The notes under the pieces were generated by a model that saw only the letters and a program-made list of their open reading frames with translations, made no database searches and was not told the DNA's origin. From positions 1 through 12,609 of the forward strand of contig CAYPOD010000059.1 of NCBI GenBank assembly GCA_964412375.1: a stretch of 12,609 nucleotides of DNA, in the 5' to 3' direction. Origin of the DNA: CADEDV01 sp964412375. GTDB taxonomy: Bacteria > Bacteroidota > Bacteroidia > Chitinophagales > Chitinophagaceae. Below, piece after piece: positions 6,895-12,609 of the stretch (the stretch's first letter is position 1; each line of letters opens with the position of its first letter). A program made the position numbers and the translations under genes.

Positions 6895-7893
6895 GTGAAG
6901 ACAACAACGGTCAAAACATTTTTTCTCATCAGCAGTTTGCTTATACTCTCATTCTCTCTGGCAGCGCAAACGATTGGTCCTGCAGACAGAAAAAAATTAA
7001 GAGAAAAAGAAGACTCGCTGCGGGAATGGGCCCAATACATGATCACCGACAGCCTGCCCGAAGACCGCATGTATTCCGACAGTATATTCACAAGAGTGCT
7101 GGTAAGAGCTTTACAGGTGAAAAACTCATTCTATTATCCTTTCGATTCCGTCTTTGGTATTTCAAAAATCTATGCCCCTGATACAAGTTTCCGCATTTTC
7201 ACCTGGAACCTGCAGTTTGATGATTACTGGTCAAGGCAGAAAGGTGCAATACAGATGCGGACAAGAGACGGCTCTTTAAAACTATTTCCGTTGCGGGATG
7301 TATCTGAATTTACAGAGAACCCGCTGGATTCTGTGCGGACACACATGAACTGGATCGGCGCTGTTTATTATAATATTTACAAAACCCAAAACCGGGGAAA
7401 GAACTATTACACCTTGTTCGGGATAGATCACTACGGTGTCATGAGCAATAAGAAATGGGTGGAAGTGCTGCATTTCAATGAAAAAAATGAACCCCTGTTT
7501 GGTGGGCCTTTCTTCACTTACCAGCTTGACAGTGTGCCAAAACCTCCCAAATACCGGCTAAGCATGGAATTTAAGAAAGATGCAAGGGTGCTGGCCAATT
7601 ATATTGAGGATCTTGAAATGATATTGGTGGATCACCTTATCTCTGAAACCAACCAACCCGAACTGCCCTGGACCTTTGTGCCGGATGGCGATAACGAAGG
7701 TTATAAATGGGAAAACGGCAAATGGGTGCATATTGACAAGGTTTTCACCTTTAAACTCAAAGATGGAGAAGCTCCTGTTGACAACCCGATCCTTGACAAC
7801 AAGGGTAAAAAAGATGAAAAGAAGCTACAGGATCAGTCAGATAAAAACAAACAGCGGAATAACCAGCGTATACCCCTGAATTATGATAATTAA
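6895..7893 (+). CDS. Secreted protein of unknown function, conserved in Bacteroidota
   Basis: This 332-residue protein has a typical signal peptide: Lys 2 and 7, a hydrophobic core at about 9-21, and likely cleavage in SLAAQ near residue 24. It lacks the Cys of a lipoprotein and should be periplasmic or secreted. The mature part is rich in aromatic residues and looks like a globular beta-rich domain (about 60-270). The final 30 or so residues are highly charged, Lys/Asp/Gln-rich and probably disordered. I recognise the type as a hypothetical protein common in Chitinophagaceae, with the recurring VRALQVKNSFYYPFDS stretch at 70-85, but I know no function for it. The start is GTG: no in-frame ATG lies near enough, and the signal peptide begins right after it. 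It is not GldN or another known gliding protein as far as I can see. Confidence 0.85.
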   Translation: MKTTTVKTFFLISSLLILSFSLAAQTIGPADRKKLREKEDSLREWAQYMITDSLPEDRMYSDSIFTRVLVRALQVKNSFYYPFDSVFGISKIYAPDTSFRIFTWNLQFDDYWSRQKGAIQMRTRDGSLKLFPLRDVSEFTENPLDSVRTHMNWIGAVYYNIYKTQNRGKNYYTLFGIDHYGVMSNKKWVEVLHFNEKNEPLFGGPFFTYQLDSVPKPPKYRLSMEFKKDARVLANYIEDLEMILVDHLISETNQPELPWTFVPDGDNEGYKWENGKWVHIDKVFTFKLKDGEAPVDNPILDNKGKKDEKKLQDQSDKNKQRNNQRIPLNYDN

Positions 7894-7920
7894 TAGCTGG
7901 CCGGTTAGTGGCCAGCTATT
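7892..7920. terminator. Bidirectional intrinsic terminator between convergent genes
   Basis: A perfect 11-bp stem (7892-7902 paired with 7910-7920) encloses a 7-nt loop, and the GC-rich core is AGCTGGCC/GGCCAGCT. It is followed by T7921-T7922, continuing a TTTT run on the + strand. Read from the other side, the stem is followed by an AT-rich stretch. It begins inside the stop codon of the + strand gene (TAA 7891-7893) and ends 4 nt from the stop codon of the - strand gene. It most likely serves both. Confidence 0.85.
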
Positions 7921-7924
7921 TTGA

Positions 7925-8818
7925 TCAATGCTTTATCTTTTTTCCCCACGGCTCCCATATTAGTCTTGAAAACACACTGAACCGCTGGTTCTCTCTTTTT
8001 ACCGGGATGCCACCGACAATTCCAATCAGCAGGTTTTCAGCAATACCTAACCGCATTTGCGGCCTGATCACCATATCAAAGTCATTGTGCAATATATTCT
8101 TGTTCAGTTCCACTCCTATAAAATTCCGGGTACCTGGTATCATATAATGAAAGTTGGTATTGATGTCATATATAAATTCCGTTTTATACCCCCGGATGGT
8201 TTCTATCCTTGGACCGGTATAGATTAATGTATGAAAATTTTGCCCCCATCGTTTCGCTGCAATAAAAAAGGGATTGAAAATATTGCCATTAAAAAGTGGT
8301 TTTCCAAAATCCCTGAAAGATGAGATAGTAAACTCATGGATATAGCCCAATGCCAGGGTAGTTTTAAGTTTTTCTGAAACCAGAAACGACCATTGACCGG
8401 CCAGTTTCAGGCTTTCAAGCCGTGAAGAAGGAGTGCTATCAGGATGAGTACCGTTTTGCGGGTTATAAAAAGTAAACGGCAGTTCCACTTCCAGCCCGAG
8501 ACGGTCAATGGGTGCGAATTCATATTCCACCAGCATACCTATCTCGTCAAATTTCAGGTTATCTGTCATGCCCATCCCAAGGTTCCACTCCCGTTCGCCT
8601 TTCCTGGCGCCAAGGTCACGGATCAGGTCAATATAAAGCGGTTCGGCATGAAGCACTTTGGGACGACCCTTTTTTTCTTCGGTTTGCGCAATGGTGATAC
8701 TGTCTTTTGCTTTATTGATCATCCTGGTGCTGTCACTGACCTGTGCTTCAGCAATAGTTTGCAGGAAAAGAATACATTGAATAGTAAATAAAATACTTTT
8801 CATAAAATGTTTATGCAT
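7925..8818 (-). CDS. Predicted outer-membrane beta-barrel protein of unknown function
   Basis: This 297-residue protein has an N-terminal signal peptide (about 1-26, ending AEAQ). A linker of about 30 residues follows, then a long run of alternating hydrophobic/polar strands and turns up to the C-terminus. The block HAEPLYIDLIRDLGARKGE (57-75) and the phrases EYEFAPIDRLGLEVELPFTF (99-118) and HYMIPGTRNFIGVELNK mark a family I remember as widespread in Bacteroidota. That family is sometimes misnamed after a purine-synthesis enzyme in databases; nothing here resembles such an enzyme. Aromatic residues near strand ends and the final strand (FSVFSRLIWEP) fit an outer-membrane barrel of 10-14 strands. 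Substrate or role is unknown. The ATG at 8818 gives a slightly long N-terminal region, and the in-frame ATG at 8803 is equally acceptable. The gene lies 57 nt after the small acidic protein on the same strand. Confidence 0.8.
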   Translation of the reverse strand: MHKHFMKSILFTIQCILFLQTIAEAQVSDSTRMINKAKDSITIAQTEEKKGRPKVLHAEPLYIDLIRDLGARKGEREWNLGMGMTDNLKFDEIGMLVEYEFAPIDRLGLEVELPFTFYNPQNGTHPDSTPSSRLESLKLAGQWSFLVSEKLKTTLALGYIHEFTISSFRDFGKPLFNGNIFNPFFIAAKRWGQNFHTLIYTGPRIETIRGYKTEFIYDINTNFHYMIPGTRNFIGVELNKNILHNDFDMVIRPQMRLGIAENLLIGIVGGIPVKRENQRFSVFSRLIWEPWGKKIKH

Positions 8819-8875
8819 GAAATGAAAAAATGCCTGGACAATTATGAACAGGATTACAAATGAAGAGGATTAAGA

Positions 8876-9244
8876 TCAGGCTATGAATTCGGGAGGAGGA
8901 GTATGAATGTCGAAGACAGGATTGTAATAAAAACTATTGGCAAAGGAAAAAATAGTAGCGTCATTGATAAATTGAGCATGCAGAAAGAACGGAGAAAAAA
9001 CAACAATCCAGTCAACTGATTTTTTCTGAACCCGCTGGTCCTGGTCATCATCTTCCTGTTCCGGCACAGCATTTTCAATATCCATCAGGTCTTCTGCCAC
9101 CCACTCATAGATGCTTTCCATTTCGTTAAAGCTGACATCTGAGGGGTTATTGGGTGCATCAATCACCGTATTGAGAAAGGCAATAAAGAGTATCCAGTGA
9201 AAACACCTGGCAATAAAAACCCGTATGGTTAGTTTCTTTTTCAC
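8876..9244 (-). CDS. Small membrane or exported acidic protein of unknown function
   Basis: This roughly 122-residue protein begins with basic residues (KKK at 2-4, R8, R13) and a hydrophobic stretch at about 9-28, acting as a signal anchor or signal peptide. An acidic patch, EQEDDDQDQ at 62-70, follows. A second hydrophobic region spans about 78-105, and the C-terminus ends in HTPPPEFIA. Small proteins of this design, with WVAEDLxDIENAVPEQ in the middle and a terminal PPP motif, are familiar to me as uncharacterised Bacteroidota proteins, sometimes near transport genes. No function can be given. The start is uncertain: I choose GTG at 9244, just before the basic residues. TTG at 9259 would add five residues and no nearby ATG fits. 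The gene precedes the beta-barrel gene on the same strand, so they may be cotranscribed. Confidence 0.65.
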   Translation of the reverse strand: MKKKLTIRVFIARCFHWILFIAFLNTVIDAPNNPSDVSFNEMESIYEWVAEDLMDIENAVPEQEDDDQDQRVQKKSVDWIVVFSPFFLHAQFINDATIFSFANSFYYNPVFDIHTPPPEFIA

Positions 9245-9312
9245 AGTTCCGGTCTGCAAAAAACGAATAAACGACCTAAATAGTATGTTTAGAAATGAAC
9301 TGACTGCCGCTT

Positions 9313-11136
9313 TTAGTCATCCAGTTTCAACACGGCAAGAAAAGCTTCCTGCGGCACTTCTACATTACCAATCTGGCGCATCCGCTTCTTTCCTTCTTTT
9401 TGTTTTTCTAACAATTTACGTTTACGGCTGATATCACCACCATAACATTTTGCGGTCACATCTTTCCGCATAGCAGAAATATTTTCTCTTGCCACCACTT
9501 TGGCGCCGATAGCAGCCTGAATGGCAATCTGGAATTGCTGGCGGGGCAACAACTCTTTCAGTTTTTCACAAAGCTTTCTGCCAAAATCCTGAGCCCGGCC
9601 ACGATGTATCAATGCAGACAAAGCATCCACTTTATCACCATTTAGCAGAATATCCATTTTCACAATATCACTGTCCCGGTAGCCGATCGGGTGATAGTCG
9701 AACGAAGCATAGCCTCTTGTTTGCGATTTCAGCTTATCATAAAAATCAAAAACGATCTCGGTCAGCGGCATTTCAAAAATCAGTTCCACCCTGGTTTGTG
9801 TGAGATAGCTTTGGTTGACAAGTATGCCCCGTTTTCCCAAACAAAGGGTCATGATGTTACCAATATATTCCGGCTTGGTGATGATCTGCGCTTTGATAAA
9901 GGGCTCTTCAATCCTGTCTGTTTTCACAGGGTCGGGAAACTCAGTGGGATTATTTACAGTAACCTTCTCACCTTTTGTCGTATAGGCAATAAAACTCACG
10001 TTGGGCACGGTGGTGATCACCGTTTGGTTGAATTCTCTCTCCAAACGCTCCTGGATGATCTCCATGTGCAGCATTCCCAAAAAACCGCAACGGAAACCAA
10101 AACCCAGGGCCTGCGATGTTTCTAACTCATACGTAAGTGATGCATCATTCAGTTGCAGTTTATCCATGCAATCCCGCAACTCTTCGAAATCATCTGTATT
10201 TACCGGAAAAATACCGGCAAAAACCATCGGCTTCACTTCTTCAAAACCCTGTATCATCTGTGGATTGGGATTAGAAGCTACTGTAATGGTATCCCCCACT
10301 TTCACTTCCTTAGCATTTTTGATACCGGTGATGATATAACCCACGTCGCCGCAGGTCACTTCTTTCTTCTCAGTCATCTTCAGTTTCAGGATACCTACTT
10401 CATCCGCCTCATACTCCTGTCCTGTGGAAACAAATTTTACCTTATCTCCCTTTTTTATCGAACCGTTGAGAATGCGATAATAAACAATGATGCCGCGGAA
10501 GGAATTGAAGACGGAATCAAAGATCAGTGCCTGCAAAGGAGCTTCAGGCATTCCTTCAGGAGGCGGTATACGATTAACAATTGCATCCAGTATTTTATCC
10601 ACTCCCAGGCCGGTGCGTCCGCTGGCATGAAGAATATCTTCCCTTTTGCAGCCGATCAGGTCAACGATCTGGTCTTCCACTTCCTCGATCATGGCGCCAT
10701 CCATATCAATCTTGTTGATGACCGGGATGATCTCAAGGTCGTTATCAATGGCAAGGTAAAGATTGGAGATAGTTTGCGCCTGGATACCCTGTGTAGCATC
10801 CACCAGCAGCAATGCCCCTTCGCAGGCAGCAAGAGCCCTGCTCACTTCATAGCTGAAGTCAACGTGGCCGGGAGTGTCAATCAGGTTCAGGATATACTCC
10901 TGCTCCGCTGTGCCTGCCGAAGCTTCAGCGGAGGAGGGTCGGTGTTTGTAATTGATCTGGATAGCATGGCTCTTGATGGTGATGCCTTTTTCCCTTTCCA
11001 GGTCCATATCATCCAGCACCTGGTCCATCATGTCACGGTCGCTGATGGTGCCGGTGCTTTGCAACAGCCTGTCAGCCAGGGTAGATTTGCCGTGGTCAAT
11101 ATGTGCAATGATGCAGAAATTGCGGATGTTCTTCAT
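9313..11136 (-). CDS. lepA: Elongation factor 4 (LepA), ribosome back-translocating GTPase
   Basis: This 607-residue protein is a complete translational GTPase of the LepA/EF4 family, which binds ribosomes and affects elongation and initiation fidelity. GTP-binding motifs in order are AHIDHGKST (11-19), GITIK (51-55), DTPGH (87-91), NKID (141-144) and SGRTG (172-176). The LepA-specific C-terminal domain ends with KCYGGDISRKRKLLEKQKEG and a short tail (VLKLDD). Length is close to the 599 residues of E. coli LepA. Residues 66-79 form an extra stretch between the switch I region and DTPGH, where E. coli has about ten fewer residues; it is encoded by a palindromic DNA segment (see repeat). I place the start at the ATG ending at 11136, because MKNIRNFCIIAHIDHGKST is the canonical N-terminus. 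An upstream start at 11151 would add five atypical residues. It is transcribed away from the dehydrogenase gene. Confidence 0.98.
   Translation of the reverse strand: MKNIRNFCIIAHIDHGKSTLADRLLQSTGTISDRDMMDQVLDDMDLEREKGITIKSHAIQINYKHRPSSAEASAGTAEQEYILNLIDTPGHVDFSYEVSRALAACEGALLLVDATQGIQAQTISNLYLAIDNDLEIIPVINKIDMDGAMIEEVEDQIVDLIGCKREDILHASGRTGLGVDKILDAIVNRIPPPEGMPEAPLQALIFDSVFNSFRGIIVYYRILNGSIKKGDKVKFVSTGQEYEADEVGILKLKMTEKKEVTCGDVGYIITGIKNAKEVKVGDTITVASNPNPQMIQGFEEVKPMVFAGIFPVNTDDFEELRDCMDKLQLNDASLTYELETSQALGFGFRCGFLGMLHMEIIQERLEREFNQTVITTVPNVSFIAYTTKGEKVTVNNPTEFPDPVKTDRIEEPFIKAQIITKPEYIGNIMTLCLGKRGILVNQSYLTQTRVELIFEMPLTEIVFDFYDKLKSQTRGYASFDYHPIGYRDSDIVKMDILLNGDKVDALSALIHRGRAQDFGRKLCEKLKELLPRQQFQIAIQAAIGAKVVARENISAMRKDVTAKCYGGDISRKRKLLEKQKEGKKRMRQIGNVEVPQEAFLAVLKLDD
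10903..10933. repeat. Palindromic element inserted in frame within lepA
   Basis: Perfect 8-bp inverted repeat CTCCGCTG (10903-10910) and CAGCGGAG (10926-10933) around a 15-nt spacer that itself holds the GAAGCTTC palindrome (10919-10926). It encodes part of the Ser/Ala/Glu-rich stretch at LepA residues 66-79. Compared with E. coli LepA, the gap between the conserved YK and the Y.LN.IDTPGH block is 16 residues instead of 6, a gain of 30 nt, almost the length of the palindrome. This resembles the small palindromic elements that insert in frame into genes in Rickettsia. No second copy occurs in this window. Confidence 0.6.
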
Positions 11137-11164
11137 TAACTGGTACCTCAATTTTTCGAGGGGG

Positions 11165-11172
11165 CGAAGGTA
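11165..11172 (-). promoter_or_regulatory. Candidate -7 box for lepA
   Basis: On the - strand the sequence reads TACCTTCG, one mismatch from TAnnTTTG, 28 nt upstream of the lepA ATG. No matching -33 TTG was found at normal spacing. Confidence 0.4.
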
Positions 11173-11315
11173 CGGCTTTTAGGCGGTTTTGGAGGGATTG
11201 TTGACCCCGCTTTTTGAAAAGCACAAATAAAGTTTTTAAACACCTGAGAAGAGGAAATTCAATATCTGGTAATAGGTAATTTTTTTACAACCGCTAATTA
11301 TTGATTTGAATGAAA

Positions 11316-11323
11316 TATCTTTC
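11316..11323 (+). promoter_or_regulatory. Candidate -7 box for the dehydrogenase gene
   Basis: TATCTTTC differs from TAnnTTTG only in the last base and ends 17 nt before the TTG start at 11341. The surrounding 11220-11340 region is strongly AT-rich. No TTG stands at the ideal -33 spacing. It lies in the 204-nt divergent region shared with lepA, in which I see nothing else beyond a short GCTTTT/AAAAGC hairpin at 11209-11222. Confidence 0.4.
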
Positions 11324-11340
11324 AACAAAATCATTATCCA

Positions 11341-12087
11341 TTGGAATGGAACAATAAAATAGTCATCATCACCGGCGCCAGCACGGGTATCGGCGCTGCC
11401 ACCTGTGAACTGCTTTGCAGCAAAGGAGCTGTTGTTTACAATTTTGATATTACGGCTCCTTCAGAAAGATCAACCGGCCATTTCATTCAATGTGACATGC
11501 GGGATCGCAAAGCCATCCGTGATGCGGTTCAACAGGTGGCAGCCAAAGAAAACAGGATAGATATGCTGTTTGCCAACGCCGGTATCCATCTTTTTGCCAC
11601 AATAGAAGAAACCAGTGATGAACAATTAGATAATATCATGGCCATAAACATTCTTGGTGTTTACAGCATAGTCCAGGCGGTATTGCCTGTTATGAAACGA
11701 CAGCAAAAAGGAAGCATTGTGTTGATGGGTTCCGACCAGGCTCTTGTGGGCAAAGCCAGCAGTTCAGCTTATGGAATGACAAAAGGCGCAATTGGTCAAC
11801 TGACAAAAAGTACAGCCATAGATTATGCCAGCTATAATATCCGTGTCAACTGCATCTGTCCCGGCACGGTGGATACACCACTTTTGCACAAGGCCGTTTC
11901 TCATTATGCAAAAATCAGTAAGGTAAAAGAAGAAGAAGTGTATGCCGGGCTAAATACCGTGCAACCACTTGGCCGCATTGCCCGCCCGGAAGAAATTGCA
12001 TCGGCAGTTGCTTTTCTTCTTTCTGATGAAAGCTCTTTCATGACCGGGAGCCTGGTCAGCGCTGATGGCGGGTATGTTTGTCAATAA
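11341..12087 (+). CDS. Short-chain dehydrogenase/reductase (SDR, classical family)
   Basis: This 248-residue protein is a classical SDR oxidoreductase. The cofactor loop TGASTGIG is at 11-18, NAG at 79-81, the structural Asn at 103, and the catalytic S131, Y144 and K148 are in the usual S-x12-Y-x3-K spacing. PGTVDTP (174-180) and the C-terminal ADGG (241-244) are also typical. D36 at the end of the second beta strand suggests NAD rather than NADP. The substrate cannot be told; relatives act on sugars, alcohols, 3-oxoacyl chains and cyclic compounds. The start is TTG at 11341: upstream in-frame codons offer no better start before a TGA at 11311, no ATG lies before the cofactor loop, and the resulting N-terminus has the normal SDR length. 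It is a single gene with its own promoter-like box, divergent from lepA. Nothing links it to the heptose operon. Confidence 0.93.
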   Translation: MEWNNKIVIITGASTGIGAATCELLCSKGAVVYNFDITAPSERSTGHFIQCDMRDRKAIRDAVQQVAAKENRIDMLFANAGIHLFATIEETSDEQLDNIMAINILGVYSIVQAVLPVMKRQQKGSIVLMGSDQALVGKASSSAYGMTKGAIGQLTKSTAIDYASYNIRVNCICPGTVDTPLLHKAVSHYAKISKVKEEEVYAGLNTVQPLGRIARPEEIASAVAFLLSDESSFMTGSLVSADGGYVCQ

Positions 12088-12112
12088 CACTATCTAACTT
12101 TTTATTAAGACT

Positions 12113-12128
12113 TCGCTTTGTAGTTTAG
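12113..12128 (+). promoter_or_regulatory. Possible promoter of the CAP-domain protein gene
   Basis: Two adjacent boxes, TCGCTTTG (12113-12120) and TAGTTTAG (12121-12128), each differ by one base from TAnnTTTG and lie 26 and 18 nt before the ATG at 12147. No clear -33 TTG is present at normal distance, so the choice between them is open. Confidence 0.25.
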
Positions 12129-12146
12129 AGCTCTTAGCCGCCACAC

Positions 12147-12609
12147 ATGAACAAAATACTGACCGTACTGTTTTTCCTGTTTTCCACTTCAGGTTATGCA
12201 CAACTCATAGACTCTTTCAATACAGCAAAGAACTGCCTCTATATGAAACCGGAAGAAAGAGAAATGATCTACGAGATCAACCGGGTGCGCAGCAATCCGC
12301 TTTCCTACCTGCAGTATATTGAACCCATGCTGGCGGAGGCAAAACAAAATCTGAAAAAATACGGGAAAGGCTCCCGGCATTTCAGCCTGACCTATATCAC
12401 CGAAACAATAAACGGCAAAGAAAGTAAAAGAGTGGACACCAACTGGCATTACCGAAACCAGGAAGAAGTAAAAGCTCTCACTACACTGGTAAGTGACCTG
12501 AAAAAGCAAAAGAGTTTATCCATCCTGCAGCCCGACAGTGGTATTTATGCAGCTGCCCGCAAACATGCCGCTGATCAGAATGATCACAACTGGCAACTCA
12601 TGCACACCG
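12147..12609 (+). CDS. Secreted CAP/SCP-domain protein, 3' end beyond the window
   Basis: The open frame runs from ATG 12147 to the window edge (154 residues seen, no stop). It starts with a signal peptide (core at about 4-14, cleavage likely after GYA near residue 18). The CAP (cysteine-rich secretory / SCP-like) fold is suggested by EINRVRSNPLSYLQYI (43-58), the usual first helix. AAARKHAADQ (135-144) and H153 in LMHT follow, matching the HA...HT region with the two CAP histidines (H140 and H153). Between them, residues about 65-128 are a longer, Lys-rich segment than in minimal CAP domains. Bacterial CAP proteins are extracellular and mostly uncharacterised. The missing C-terminus could hold the rest of the domain only, or further domains. 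The gene starts 59 nt after the dehydrogenase stop. Confidence 0.82.
   Translation, partial: MNKILTVLFFLFSTSGYAQLIDSFNTAKNCLYMKPEEREMIYEINRVRSNPLSYLQYIEPMLAEAKQNLKKYGKGSRHFSLTYITETINGKESKRVDTNWHYRNQEEVKALTTLVSDLKKQKSLSILQPDSGIYAAARKHAADQNDHNWQLMHT

Noticed and set aside
9245..9312. Small inverted repeat (CTAAA/TTTAG) after lepA
   Set aside because: Five AT-rich base pairs with no T tract; chance occurrence is likely, and no terminator is claimed.
10153..11139. Long open frame (about 328 codons) on the + strand opposite lepA
   Set aside because: It mirrors the strongly conserved lepA coding strand, has no recognisable domain, and its length follows from lepA codon bias.

Overview
The window looks like a chromosomal segment of a Bacteroidota bacterium, most likely family Chitinophagaceae. 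The signs are a DUF4199-type membrane protein beside a GtrB/DPM1-like glycosyltransferase, Bacteroidota-style promoter boxes (TAnnTTTG) just upstream of genes, almost no Shine-Dalgarno sites, exported proteins whose signal peptides end in A-Q, and a LepA with the sequence flavour of that group. No database search was possible, so the family placement is recognition from memory.

Left part (29-6755, + strand): seven tightly packed genes that read as one operon. It opens with a dihydroorotase-like protein that has lost its metal-binding and catalytic residues. A four-helix membrane protein (DUF4199 type), a membrane-anchored family 2 glycosyltransferase and a family 4 glycosyltransferase follow. 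It ends with a heptose-7-phosphate kinase (HddA), sedoheptulose-7-phosphate isomerase (GmhA) and a fused HddC-GmhB enzyme. The last three proteins together hold all four activities that turn sedoheptulose 7-phosphate into GDP-D-glycero-alpha-D-manno-heptose. The operon therefore most likely makes an activated heptose and uses it in a cell-surface glycan.

Middle part (6756-9312): a secreted protein of unknown function (+ strand, GTG start, clear promoter box) converges on a predicted outer-membrane beta-barrel protein (- strand). A perfect 11-bp hairpin between them probably terminates both transcripts. Upstream of the barrel gene on the - strand is a small acidic membrane or exported protein of unknown function.

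Right part (9313-12609): lepA (elongation factor 4) on the - strand carries an in-frame palindromic insertion of about 10 codons in its GTPase domain. Divergent from it is a short-chain dehydrogenase with a TTG start. The window ends inside a secreted CAP/SCP-domain protein.

The points most worth a second look are the catalytically dead dihydroorotase heading a glycan operon, the GDP-heptose module with its HddC-GmhB fusion, and the palindromic element inside lepA. No RNA genes, CRISPR arrays, insertion sequences or phage genes were seen, and no stretch over 300 bases lacks a gene.
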